Source: Advenella alkanexedens (GTDB lineage Bacteria > Pseudomonadota > Gammaproteobacteria > Burkholderiales > Burkholderiaceae_B). From it: a stretch of DNA of 64,000 nucleotides. The notes below the pieces were generated by a model that had not been told where the DNA came from, ran no database searches, and worked only from the letters and a program-made list of their open reading frames with translations. Made by a program: the position numbers and the translations under genes. Shown piece by piece: positions 1 through 7,123 of the stretch; the stretch's first letter is position 1; every line of letters starts with the position of its first letter. The stretch covers positions 62,001 through 126,000 of the forward strand of contig NZ_JAHSPR010000003.1 in the NCBI RefSeq assembly GCF_019132845.1, written 5' to 3'.

Positions 1-762
1 ACTGCTGATCTTGCGTGCAGGCATGAATTTATGGGCAATAAAACTGATTAAAAACCCGCCCACGGCACCCAGCAGGGCAAAACCGAAGCTGCCGGTGACA
101 CCAAAAATAACCACCCCGGCAATGACCGCTGCCAGAATGGCCGGCCACATGGAAATAAAAAACACCAGGAAAATGAAAAACGGCCAGTCACCTTCATCAA
201 AATCGGATGACTGCTGCCAATCATTAACGGGTGGGGGCAGTTCTTCGGTTTCAATCAGGCCCACCAGCGCATCAACGCCGGCCTGTACCCCACCAGCATA
301 GTCGTCCATCTTGAAATGCGGCGCCACATGATCATTGATAATCCGCGAGGCAAGCACATCGGGTACGGCGCCTTCCAGGCCATAGCCCACTTCCAGCCGC
401 ATGCGACGGTCATCCTTGGCAATCAAGAAAAGAATGCCATCATCCACCTTGGCCCGGCCCACTTTCCATTCATCAAATACCCGGCGCGAATAGGTTTCAA
501 CCGTGTCAGGCCCCACTGTGGGCACCATTAGCACAAACACCTGGGCACCCTTGCTTTTTTCAAGGGCCTCCAGTTTTTGTTCGATGTCAGCCTGCTGCGT
601 AACAGAAAGCGTACCAGTCAGATCGCTTACCCGCGCCTGCAGGTTGGGCACGGGCACCCGTTCCTGGGCGCTGGCCTGCCACCCGGCCAATGCCAGCAGC
701 ATGAAAAGCAATGACAGGACATAGCGTGTCATAGCGGGGCAACGGAAAGCTGAGGCAGACAT
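1..762 (-). CDS. TPM-domain (YgcG-like) membrane protein, 3' end beyond window
   Basis: The reading frame is open to the window edge, so only the first 254 residues are visible. It starts with a hydrophobic signal-like segment (LSLLFMLLALAGWQASA), then a TPM domain containing LTGTLS, FDEWKVG, DDGILFLIA and RRMRLEVGYGLEGAVPD, which are typical of the YgcG/TPM family. Two or more hydrophobic segments follow (FFIFLVFFISMWPAILAAV and a Gly-rich one). The start codon overlaps the lemA stop by one base (TAATG), so the two genes are translationally coupled; lemA-TPM pairs are common. The biochemical role of the family is unsettled. A later ATG at codon 11 (base 732) is an equally good start. The protein is probably membrane anchored with the TPM domain outside the cytoplasm. 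Confidence 0.85.
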   Translation of the reverse strand, partial: MSASAFRCPAMTRYVLSLLFMLLALAGWQASAQERVPVPNLQARVSDLTGTLSVTQQADIEQKLEALEKSKGAQVFVLMVPTVGPDTVETYSRRVFDEWKVGRAKVDDGILFLIAKDDRRMRLEVGYGLEGAVPDVLASRIINDHVAPHFKMDDYAGGVQAGVDALVGLIETEELPPPVNDWQQSSDFDEGDWPFFIFLVFFISMWPAILAAVIAGVVIFGVTGSFGFALLGAVGGFLISFIAHKFMPARKISS

Positions 763-1388
763 TACTGTACCGTTGCGGGTTGATTGGCCCGTGGCGAAGT
801 ATCAAATTTCACTTCGGGAACGCGCATGATTTCCGCCTGGTTTTCCACCCCGAAATTGGGTTTGACATCGTAGCCAAAGATTTTGGCGGTAATCAAGGTG
901 GGGAACGTACGGATCAGCGTATTGTAATTTTGCACTTCTTTAATATAACGACCGCGGGCAGTGGCAATCCGGTTTTCTGTGCCTTCGAGCTGCACGTTAA
1001 GATCGCGGAACAAGGCATCCGCCTTCAGTTGTGGGTAGTTTTCTGACACCGCGATCAAACGGGACAATGCAGAAGTAAGCTGCCCTTGGGCGGCCTGGAA
1101 CTGAGCCAGTTCTTCACCGGTAGGCAGTTTGTCTGCCGACACCTGCACCGAGCCCACCCGTGAACGGGCATTGGTCACTTCGGTCAGCACCTCGCGCTCA
1201 TTAACCATATAAGCATTAACACTGGACACCAGCTGGGGCACCAGGTCGGCACGGCGCTGGTACTGGTTAAGGGTCTCGGACCAGGAAGCCTTGACACCTT
1301 CATCCAGCGTCTGGATCTCGTTATAGCCACAGCCAGCCAAAACCGTTGACAGAAAAAAAACACTAATGAGGGAAAAAATTCGTTTCAT
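762..1388 (-). CDS. lemA: LemA family lipoprotein-like protein
   Basis: This 208-residue protein has an N-terminal hydrophobic segment ending in a lipobox-like VLAGC, so it is probably a lipoprotein or anchored protein. The LemA domain follows: NQYQRRADLVPQLV (the family's Y..R.DL.P.LV signature), a long helical region and LNVQLEGTENRIATARGRY. LemA proteins are helical, membrane-associated and of unclear function. A purine-rich AAGAGAAG lies just before the ATG. It is followed without a gap by the TPM-domain gene, the usual partner. Confidence 0.92.
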   Translation of the reverse strand: MKRIFSLISVFFLSTVLAGCGYNEIQTLDEGVKASWSETLNQYQRRADLVPQLVSSVNAYMVNEREVLTEVTNARSRVGSVQVSADKLPTGEELAQFQAAQGQLTSALSRLIAVSENYPQLKADALFRDLNVQLEGTENRIATARGRYIKEVQNYNTLIRTFPTLITAKIFGYDVKPNFGVENQAEIMRVPEVKFDTSPRANQPATVQ

Positions 1389-1784
1389 GGCTTCTCTTTA
1401 AGACTTGAATAAGCAAGGCCAAGGCAAAACAGGCCTGTTCAGGGGAATTATATCCTGCCAATGCATGCAAGTCGTTGTAAAAAAACGGCGTAAGCAGGGT
1501 AATCGGGTTAATTAACGCAAAAACCAAGGCAAACCAGCCCAGCCTGAGTTTAAGCGGCCCATATTTCCTCCTGCCGGACAGCCACTATAAGCCACACAAC
1601 CCAAACGTCAATCCACCCGGATTTTAAGTGGTAACTGCGCTACAATTTTGTCTTTATATCCGTCCATCAGCTTTTCGTCTGGATGCAAATTTACATTACC
1701 GGCACTTCAGATTTTGACCAAAATCTGAACACTGTTCGGTGCTGCTAATAAAATACCTCACTATTTCTGGCTCATGCGTTAATC
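1389..1784. other. intergenic region between divergent lemA and LysE-type gene
   Basis: Nearly 400 bases without a credible ORF. It must hold the lemA promoter on one side and the exporter promoter on the other. The only structure I can defend is the short perfect inverted repeat at 1708-1727. Confidence 0.6.
1708..1727. promoter_or_regulatory. perfect 8-bp inverted repeat upstream of LysE-type gene
   Basis: CAGATTTT GACC AAAATCTG is a perfect hairpin or operator-like palindrome about 60 bases before the exporter start. It lacks a T-tract of the kind expected for a terminator. A regulator site is possible; the regulator is unknown. Confidence 0.4.
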
Positions 1785-2417
1785 ATGTCTCTTTCCGTCT
1801 GGCTTACCCTTTTTGCCGCTTCCTGGGCTATTTCAATCTCACCCGGGCCGGGTGCCGTGGCGTCCATGTCATCGGGTTTGCGCTTTGGATTCAAACGCGG
1901 GTACTGGAATGCCATTGGCCTGGCTATTGGCCTGGCCATCCAGTTTGTGATTAGCGTGATTGGTGTTGGTGCCCTGCTCGCCACCTCTGAAACGGCATTT
2001 AATATCGTCAAGTGGGCGGGCGTGCTTTATCTTGTTTACCTGGGCTATAAACAGTACCGTTCGCCGGTGGCCATGATCCGGCTTGAACAGGATTCCGTAC
2101 CCAACACACCGGCTCAAAAACTGGTTATGCAGGGCATCCTGGTGAATATCATGAACCCCAAAGGGGCCATCTTCCTGCTGGCAGTCATTCCGCAGTTCCT
2201 GGACCTGTCCAAACCGCTGCTTATCCAGTATGCCTTAATTGCCTCTACCCTGTGCGCTGTGGACCTGGCCGTGATGGCCGTTTATACCGGGCTGGCTGCC
2301 AAGGTCATGCACCTCATGCGCAACCCGCATCATGCGGCCAGAATGAATAAATTTTTTGGGATTTTATTTATTCTGGCTGCCCTGTTTATGGCAGGCATGG
2401 GGCAAAAACTGGCTTGA
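1785..2417 (+). CDS. LysE/RhtB family amino-acid exporter
   Basis: 210 residues, the usual length for the family, with about six hydrophobic segments. The N-terminus contains ISPGPGAVASM, matching the family's SPGP motif, and ILVNIMNPKGAIFLLAVIPQF matches the conserved N.(M/L)NPK..(L/F)FLAV.PQF block. These proteins export amino acids or related metabolites across the inner membrane. The substrate cannot be read from sequence. The gene is monocistronic; a palindromic repeat and a large stem-loop lie downstream. Confidence 0.88.
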   Translation: MSLSVWLTLFAASWAISISPGPGAVASMSSGLRFGFKRGYWNAIGLAIGLAIQFVISVIGVGALLATSETAFNIVKWAGVLYLVYLGYKQYRSPVAMIRLEQDSVPNTPAQKLVMQGILVNIMNPKGAIFLLAVIPQFLDLSKPLLIQYALIASTLCAVDLAVMAVYTGLAAKVMHLMRNPHHAARMNKFFGILFILAALFMAGMGQKLA

Positions 2418-2446
2418 GGCGTGTTTCTGTACAGGAAGCTGACTGT

Positions 2447-2474
2447 ATGCATTCCCACGCAGGAGCGTGGGAAC
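2447..2474. repeat. REP-like palindromic repeat unit
   Basis: A unit with core TTCCCACGCAGGAGCGTGGGAA, itself palindromic, flanked by ATGCA on one side and CGAGG on the other. The same unit occurs three times at 6068-6183. A degraded relative (GCTCCTGCGTGAGAATGAGGA) lies at about 2518-2539. Intergenic copies of this kind of hairpin are typical of dispersed REP-type elements. Confidence 0.75.
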
Positions 2475-2560
2475 GAGGACGAGTTGAGTGCGGGAAGCGG
2501 TCTGTTTCTTCTTCCGATGCTCCTGCGTGAGAATGAGGATTCGTAGCGAGTAAAGTAAAG

Positions 2561-2630
2561 CGTTCTGACACTGCCGATGCAGCGACTTCGGCGCGAAGCG
2601 GCGTCGGAGCAAATCGGCAGTGTCAGAACG
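2561..2630. repeat. large perfect stem-loop, 18-bp arms
   Basis: The left arm CGTTCTGACACTGCCGAT (2561-2578) is exactly complementary to 2613-2630. The 34-base loop contains a smaller CTTCG-GCG-CGAAG hairpin. It lies between the LysE-type gene and nrdD. There is no T-tract after it on the plus strand. It could be a terminator-like or mRNA-protecting structure, or a mobile palindrome. Confidence 0.75.
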
Positions 2631-2667
2631 CGCTGCCAAATAAATATAATAAGAATCCGGCAGAAGA

Positions 2668-2681
2668 TTAATCCAGATCAA
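2668..2681. promoter_or_regulatory. candidate FNR/DNR-type box upstream of nrdD
   Basis: TTAATCCAGATCAA differs at one specified position from the FNR consensus TTGAT-N4-ATCAA. It lies about 100 bases before the nrdD start, a plausible place for an anaerobic activator site. I could not place a convincing -10 box at the ideal distance. Confidence 0.45.
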
Positions 2682-2715
2682 GCTATCCGCTTTTATTACA
2701 AAGCCGCTCTTGAAA

Positions 2716-2731
2716 CAACTATATCTTGTGT
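2716..2731. promoter_or_regulatory. NrdR box 1
   Basis: CAACTATATCTTGTGT matches 13 of 16 positions of the NrdR consensus ACACWATATATWGTGT. It forms a pair with the box at 2747-2762. Confidence 0.7.
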
Positions 2732-2743
2732 TTAATATCACAA
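2726..2743. promoter_or_regulatory. CRP-like palindrome overlapping NrdR box 1
   Basis: TTGTGTTTAATATCACAA has TGTG-N8-CACA geometry as in CRP-type sites. It overlaps NrdR box 1 by six bases, so it may be coincidental. Confidence 0.3.
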
Positions 2744-2746
2744 AAA

Positions 2747-2762
2747 ACACCACATATAGTTT
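2747..2762. promoter_or_regulatory. NrdR box 2
   Basis: ACACCACATATAGTTT matches 13 of 16 positions of the NrdR consensus. Its start is 31 bases from the start of box 1, with 15 bases between boxes, which is the face-of-helix spacing known for NrdR box pairs. It ends 15 bases before the nrdD start codon, so repression by NrdR is expected. Confidence 0.7.
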
Positions 2763-2777
2763 TTCAAGGATGAACGC

Positions 2778-4487
2778 ATGTCACAGGAAAGCCTGATCAA
2801 TGCCCAGACCAGCATTGATGAATATCTCAGCCAAGCCGACTGGCGTGTTAACGCCAATGCCAACCAGGGTTACTCGTTGGGCGGCCTGATTCTGAACATT
2901 TCGGGCAAAATGATTGCCACCTACTGGCTTAACCACATTTATCCACCTGAAGTCGGCCAGGCCCACCGTGATGCTGACTTGCACATCCATGACCTGGACA
3001 TGCTTTCCGGCTACTGTGCCGGCTGGTCACTGCGTACCCTGCTGAACGAAGGGCTGAATGGCGTTCCCGGCAAAGTGGAGTCTTCCCCGCCCAAACACAT
3101 GTCCAGCGCGATCGGGCAAATTGTGAATTTTTTGGGTACCCTGCAAAATGAATGGGCCGGCGCCCAGGCTTTCAGCTCTTTCGACACCTACATGGCACCC
3201 TATGTCCGGGTCGACAAACTTGACTACCCCACCGTCAGGCAATACATGCAGGAACTCATCTATAACCTGAACGTGCCTTCACGCTGGGGTACGCAAACCC
3301 CTTTTACCAACCTGACTTTTGACTGGGTCTGCCCCGAAGACCTGCGCGAACAAACGCCGGTTATCGCCGGTAAGGAAATGCCGTTTTACTATGGCGACCT
3401 GCAAACCGAAATGGACATGATTAACCGCGCCTACATTGAAATCATGATGCAGGGCGATGAAAAAGGCCGGGTCTTCACCTTTCCGATTCCCACCTATAAC
3501 ATTACCGAAGACTTCGACTGGCACAGCCCCAACGCCGAACTGATGTTTGAAATGACCGCCAAATATGGCCTGCCGTATTTCCAGAATTTCATTAATTCCG
3601 AACTCAAGCCCAATATGATCCGCTCCATGTGCTGCCGCCTGCAGCTGGACCTGCGCGAACTGCTCAAGCGGGGCAATGGCCTGTTCGGTTCGGCGGAACA
3701 AACCGGTTCCCTGGGTGTGGTTACCATTAACTGCGCCCGCCTTGGCTACCAATATGCCGGCAATGAAGCCGCCCTGTTTAAGCGGCTGGACGAACTAATG
3801 GAACTGGGCAAAACCAGCCTGGAACTGAAGCGCACGGAAATCCAGAAACACATGGATAACGGCCTGTTTCCCTACACCAAACGTTACCTGGGCACCCTGC
3901 GCAACCACTTTTCAACCCTGGGGGTGAATGGCATTAATGAAATGATCCGCAACTTCACTCATGACGAACATGATATTACGTCTGAATGGGGGCATGACTT
4001 CGCCATCCGCCTGCTGGATCATATCCGCGCCAAAATGCTGGTTTTCCAGGAAGAAACCGGCCATATGTACAACCTGGAAGCCACCCCTGCCGAAGGCACC
4101 ACCTACCGTTTTGCCAAAGAAGACCGCAAGCGCTTTCCCGGCATTTTACAGGCGGGCACGACCGACATGCCCTATTACACCAACTCATCCCAGCTGCCGG
4201 TGGGTTTCACCGACGACCCCTTCGAGGCACTGGAAAGGCAAGACGACCTGCAACGCAAATACACTGGCGGCACCGTTTTGCACCTGTACATGACCGACCC
4301 GCTTTCCACGGCGGATGCCTGCCGCAACCTGGTCAGGCGCGCCCTAAGCCGCTTTCATTTGCCTTACATCACCGTGACGCCCACGTTTTCCATTTGCCCC
4401 AAGCACGGCTACCTGGGCGGAAGCCATAAATTCTGCCCGAAATGCGACGATGAACTGATTCAGAAAAAACTGAAAGAAGCCGCATAG
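2778..4487 (+). CDS. nrdD: anaerobic (class III) ribonucleoside-triphosphate reductase, catalytic chain without glycyl-radical domain
   Basis: 569 residues. The class III RNR 10-stranded barrel is recognisable from NANANQGYS, DADLHIHDLDML, LGTLQNEWAGAQAFSSFDTYMAP, SMCCRLQLDLREL (active-site Cys region) and the C-terminal zinc ribbon CPKHGYLGGSHKFCPKCDDE. There is no N-terminal ATP-cone: the protein begins almost directly with the catalytic fold. The usual C-terminal R-x-x-G-Y glycyl-radical segment is absent, because the chain stops after the zinc ribbon; that segment is encoded by the next ORF (4544-4723). AAGGA precedes the ATG. Predicted to reduce ribonucleotides anaerobically once the radical is generated by NrdG. 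Expression is probably under NrdR and perhaps an FNR-type factor. Confidence 0.92.
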   Translation: MSQESLINAQTSIDEYLSQADWRVNANANQGYSLGGLILNISGKMIATYWLNHIYPPEVGQAHRDADLHIHDLDMLSGYCAGWSLRTLLNEGLNGVPGKVESSPPKHMSSAIGQIVNFLGTLQNEWAGAQAFSSFDTYMAPYVRVDKLDYPTVRQYMQELIYNLNVPSRWGTQTPFTNLTFDWVCPEDLREQTPVIAGKEMPFYYGDLQTEMDMINRAYIEIMMQGDEKGRVFTFPIPTYNITEDFDWHSPNAELMFEMTAKYGLPYFQNFINSELKPNMIRSMCCRLQLDLRELLKRGNGLFGSAEQTGSLGVVTINCARLGYQYAGNEAALFKRLDELMELGKTSLELKRTEIQKHMDNGLFPYTKRYLGTLRNHFSTLGVNGINEMIRNFTHDEHDITSEWGHDFAIRLLDHIRAKMLVFQEETGHMYNLEATPAEGTTYRFAKEDRKRFPGILQAGTTDMPYYTNSSQLPVGFTDDPFEALERQDDLQRKYTGGTVLHLYMTDPLSTADACRNLVRRALSRFHLPYITVTPTFSICPKHGYLGGSHKFCPKCDDELIQKKLKEAA

Positions 4488-4543
4488 ATCCATTTAACCC
4501 AAACCAGCCCAATCCAAACAAATTTAATCTTAAAGGAATAGAA

Positions 4544-4723
4544 ATGAAAAATACCCTCATGAACAAACCTGCAAATATCACACTGAGCGACGACGAGCGC
4601 CAGCCATGCGAAATCTGGACCCGGGTCATGGGCTACCACCGCCCGGTTTCTTCATTCAATATTGGCAAAAAAGGCGAATTTCATGAAAGAAAATACTTCA
4701 GCGAAAAAGAGGCCCGCCTTTGA
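4544..4723 (+). CDS. separate glycyl-radical domain of class III RNR (59 aa)
   Basis: A 59-codon ORF in a different frame from nrdD, 56 bases after its stop, with its own ribosome-binding site (AAAGGA). It contains RVMGYHRPVSSFNIGKKGEF followed by HERKYF. This corresponds to the RVxGYxRPVxxxNxGKxxEf.xR segment that ends normal NrdD chains and carries the radical glycine (here Gly30). Together with the truncated-looking NrdD it supplies a complete enzyme, so I infer a two-chain NrdD. The spacing, the SD sequence and the TTGA overlap with nrdG argue for a real gene rather than a sequencing frameshift. Confidence 0.8.
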   Translation: MKNTLMNKPANITLSDDERQPCEIWTRVMGYHRPVSSFNIGKKGEFHERKYFSEKEARL

Positions 4724-5442
4724 TTCCTGACGCAGCACCCGTTTCTTCACTCAGGGTTGGGGGCATGACCCCCTTCAGCACCTCGGACTACCCTGGCCAG
4801 ATGGCCGCCGTGCTTTTTGTGCAAGGCTGCCCCTGGCGTTGCGGTTACTGCCATAACCCGCATTTGCAGGAACGGGGAACCGACACCCCCCTGGACTGGG
4901 GCGACATCATGACATTCCTGCAGCGGCGTGCCGGCCTGATTGATGCCGTGGTATTCAGTGGTGGTGAACCCACCATCGACCCGGCCCTGGAAAATGCCAT
5001 GCAACAGGTAAAGACACTTGGTTATAAAATCGGCCTGCACTGCGCGGGCATTTACCCTCGACGGCTCAAAGAAGTGCTGCCACTGGTGGACTGGGTGGGT
5101 CTGGATATCAAGGCCACATTCAACAAGTACGCCCATATCACGCAATTTGCCGGCAGTGGTGACCAGGCCCTGGCCTGTTTACAGGCAGTGCTGGCCAGCG
5201 GGGTCGACTACGAACTGCGCACCACCCTGCACCCCCTGCTGCTACCCGAAGAAGACTTATTGGAACTGGCCAGAAGCCTGGCCAAAATGAAGGTGAATAA
5301 TTATGTCTGGCAACTGTTTCGTGACCAGGGTTGCAACGATGCCGTCCTGAACAATGCCAGTCTGGCAGGATACCCGTCTGAATCACTGGTTGAGCAGGTA
5401 TCGGCCATGTTTACGCGCTTTACGTTAAAGAAGAATGCCTAG
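4720..5442 (+). CDS. nrdG: anaerobic RNR-activating radical SAM protein
   Basis: The radical SAM cluster motif CPWRCGYCHNPH (CxxxCxxC) lies near residue 35, followed by VFSGGEPTIDP and DIKATFNKY, typical of NrdG-type activases. It loads the glycyl radical using S-adenosylmethionine and a 4Fe-4S cluster. The best coupled start is TTG at 4720, which overlaps the stop of the 59-codon glycyl-radical gene (TTGA); AAGAGG lies just upstream. An ATG at 4765 would trim 15 residues. The coding end overlaps convergent ubiT by 23 bases. At 240 residues it belongs to the longer NrdG-like group. Confidence 0.9.
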   Translation: MIPDAAPVSSLRVGGMTPFSTSDYPGQMAAVLFVQGCPWRCGYCHNPHLQERGTDTPLDWGDIMTFLQRRAGLIDAVVFSGGEPTIDPALENAMQQVKTLGYKIGLHCAGIYPRRLKEVLPLVDWVGLDIKATFNKYAHITQFAGSGDQALACLQAVLASGVDYELRTTLHPLLLPEEDLLELARSLAKMKVNNYVWQLFRDQGCNDAVLNNASLAGYPSESLVEQVSAMFTRFTLKKNA

Positions 5443-5929
5443 CATCATTATCATTGGCAGGCTTGACCAGCCGGCCAATGATTTGCATGCCGGGCAGTTT
5501 TTTTAATACCTGCTCGGGCGACAGCACCGATAAATCAATGCCATCCAGCGTGTTTTTAACCATCAGGCCCAGCTCGGTATCGCCTTCTATCATCATGCGA
5601 CGGCTGAAAAAAAGAGTATCAGGATCTTCCTTGCGCTGTATCATCTGCCAATAATCATATAAGCTTGAAGAAATGATCAGGTCGGGCTCATCAGGATGCC
5701 TGCCACAGGCCACAAACGCACGGTTGCGCCAGCTATAGTCAAAAGCAATGCCGGCATCTTTTACCACCAGGCGCAATTTTTTCTCTTCAAGACGGGCCAG
5801 TACATCTTCGGGCAAATGCTTTTTCAATAACAGGTTAAGCCCGTTGACAAAGAAAAACGTGCCGGGATAAGACGGCAGTTTTGAAAAAACCGTTTTTACA
5901 AACGGTGGAAGCAAAAAAGGCTTGTCCAT
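5420..5929 (-). CDS. ubiT: O2-independent ubiquinone biosynthesis accessory factor UbiT (SCP2 domain)
   Basis: 169 residues with an SCP2-like lipid-binding domain: LVVKDAGIAFDYSW, PDLIISSSLYDYWQMI and DPDTLFFSRRMMIEGDTELGLMVKN, the last of which is the UbiT/YhbT hallmark. UbiT is a soluble isoprenoid-binding factor that acts with UbiU and UbiV in ubiquinone synthesis without oxygen. GGAGAAATAGT precedes the ATG. It lies downstream of ubiV and ubiU on the same strand, separated from ubiV by a repeat block and a duplicated ubiV tail, so it may be less tightly coupled than usual. Confidence 0.9.
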   Translation of the reverse strand: MDKPFLLPPFVKTVFSKLPSYPGTFFFVNGLNLLLKKHLPEDVLARLEEKKLRLVVKDAGIAFDYSWRNRAFVACGRHPDEPDLIISSSLYDYWQMIQRKEDPDTLFFSRRMMIEGDTELGLMVKNTLDGIDLSVLSPEQVLKKLPGMQIIGRLVKPANDNDARHSSLT

Positions 5930-5943
5930 ACTATTTCTCCAAA

Positions 5944-6049
5944 AATGGCTTAAGCTGCCACCTGTTCAAGGCCCGGCTTGCCATGCCAATAGCCATTGCA
6001 GCCTTTTTCAGGCATCAAGGGTTCAATCTGTGCCATGGCACTGGCCACA
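5944..6049 (-). pseudogene. duplicated 3' end of ubiV
   Basis: About 106 bases aligning at an exact offset of 250 with 6194-6299, the 3' end of ubiV. It encodes the same last 32 residues (ending KGCNGYWHGKPGLEQVAA and a stop) with one amino-acid change, although eight codons differ. It has no start codon of its own in this context and is separated from ubiV by three palindromic repeat units. Confidence 0.85.
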
Positions 6050-6067
6050 TCAAGGCGACTGTTTCTC

Positions 6068-6183
6068 GTTCCCACGCGCTTGCATGGGAATGCATCTGGT
6101 GGTATTTGTTTCTTTTCTCGTTCCCACGCTCCTGCGTGGGAATGCATATGGTGGTGTATATTCCCACGCAGGAGCGTGGGAAC
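6068..6183. repeat. three REP-like palindromic repeat units
   Basis: Unit 1 is 6068-6095 (GTTCCCACGCGCTTGCATGG core, degenerate). Unit 2 is 6120-6147, the same orientation with a perfect TTCCCACGCTCCTGCGTGGG core. Unit 3 is 6160-6183 in inverted orientation. Units 1 and 2 share the flanks CTCG and AATGCAT. The block lies exactly between the two copies of the ubiV 3' end. Confidence 0.8.
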
Positions 6184-6199
6184 AAGGGTCAATAATGGC

Positions 6200-7087
6200 T
6201 TACGCCGCCACCTGTTCAAGCCCCGGCTTGCCATGCCAGTAGCCATTGCAGCCTTTTTCAGGCATTAAAGGTTCAATTTGTGCCATGGCATCGGCCACAC
6301 TCATGCGGTGATTAATAACGGCATCATACAGCTCAACAATTCTGTCGGTATCGCGCCATTGCGGGCTGATCCGGACAATATCCACGCCCGTTTCACGCAT
6401 GCTGTCAATGTCCGCCAACAGGTTATACACCAGCGCCGACTGGGTTTGTATACCGTTAAGCACCAGGAAAGGCTGGCTTTCACGGGTTTTCATCATGAGG
6501 CCATCGGGGTGTTCCATACACACGTACTGGCAATTGTCTTTGGGCAGATTGCGGTTGCGGGCGGTAAAACAGCGGGCTGAAAAGGCCAGTGGCAAACGGC
6601 CGTAGGCAAACACTTCGGTTTCTACCGGAAACTGTTTTTCGGCCAGAATGCTGGCCAGGCCGGCCTGCCCCATTTCCAGCGGCATCACCCAGCGCCTGGC
6701 CCCCTGTTTGACCAGCAACTCAAGGGATGGCGTACTGAACAGGTTTAAAAAAGGACCCGCCACAAAACCTTGCCCTTGCAGGCAATGCACTGCGCCCATG
6801 TCATTGGCTTCCACCATGAACATGTCATTGGTGGCAATTTTTCTTAGGGTTTTAAGGTCGCTTTCGCCTTCCAGCAAGGTTTGCGTGGACAAAACCACTT
6901 CTTTTCCACACGCTTTCAGGTCTTTCGCAATATCCAGCCAGTCGGGCAGGCGCAGTTCATGGCGGCGCGAACAGACCGTTTCCCCAAGATACACGATTTG
7001 TGCGGCGCTTTCGGCCATTTTTCCGTAAAAAGACACGACTTCATTGCGTGACCAGTAATACTGTATGGGTCCCAGTGCGATTTTCAC
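6200..7087 (-). CDS. ubiV: O2-independent ubiquinone biosynthesis protein UbiV (U32 peptidase-like)
   Basis: U32-family protein of about 295 residues. Cysteines at ETVCSRRHEL, SARCF and DNCQYVC fit the four ligands of the 4Fe-4S cluster known in UbiV. It forms a heterodimer with UbiU that hydroxylates the quinone ring without oxygen. The best start is GTG at 7087 (MKIALGPIQYYWSR), preceded by AAAGG at a good distance; a TTG 18 bases upstream is less likely. It lies 36 bases after ubiU. Its last 106 bases are duplicated downstream at 5944-6049. Confidence 0.92.
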   Translation of the reverse strand: MKIALGPIQYYWSRNEVVSFYGKMAESAAQIVYLGETVCSRRHELRLPDWLDIAKDLKACGKEVVLSTQTLLEGESDLKTLRKIATNDMFMVEANDMGAVHCLQGQGFVAGPFLNLFSTPSLELLVKQGARRWVMPLEMGQAGLASILAEKQFPVETEVFAYGRLPLAFSARCFTARNRNLPKDNCQYVCMEHPDGLMMKTRESQPFLVLNGIQTQSALVYNLLADIDSMRETGVDIVRISPQWRDTDRIVELYDAVINHRMSVADAMAQIEPLMPEKGCNGYWHGKPGLEQVAA

Positions 7088-7123
7088 AAGAATACCTTTA
7101 TGCAAATATATTTGATAATTGAA

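Noticed and set aside
4485-4546. A simple frameshift breaking a normal nrdD
   Set aside because: The gap has its own SD and start, and the downstream ORF couples to nrdG, so a separate gene is likelier; kept as the refuting alternative.
6068-6183. CRISPR array
   Set aside because: Only three units, palindromic, in mixed orientation and irregularly spaced, with no cas genes in the window.
5950-6246. 98-residue ORF read through the repeats and ubiV tail copy
   Set aside because: It is made of a repeat-encoded stretch (SHAGAWERE-like) joined to the duplicated ubiV tail; no start signal and no separate family.
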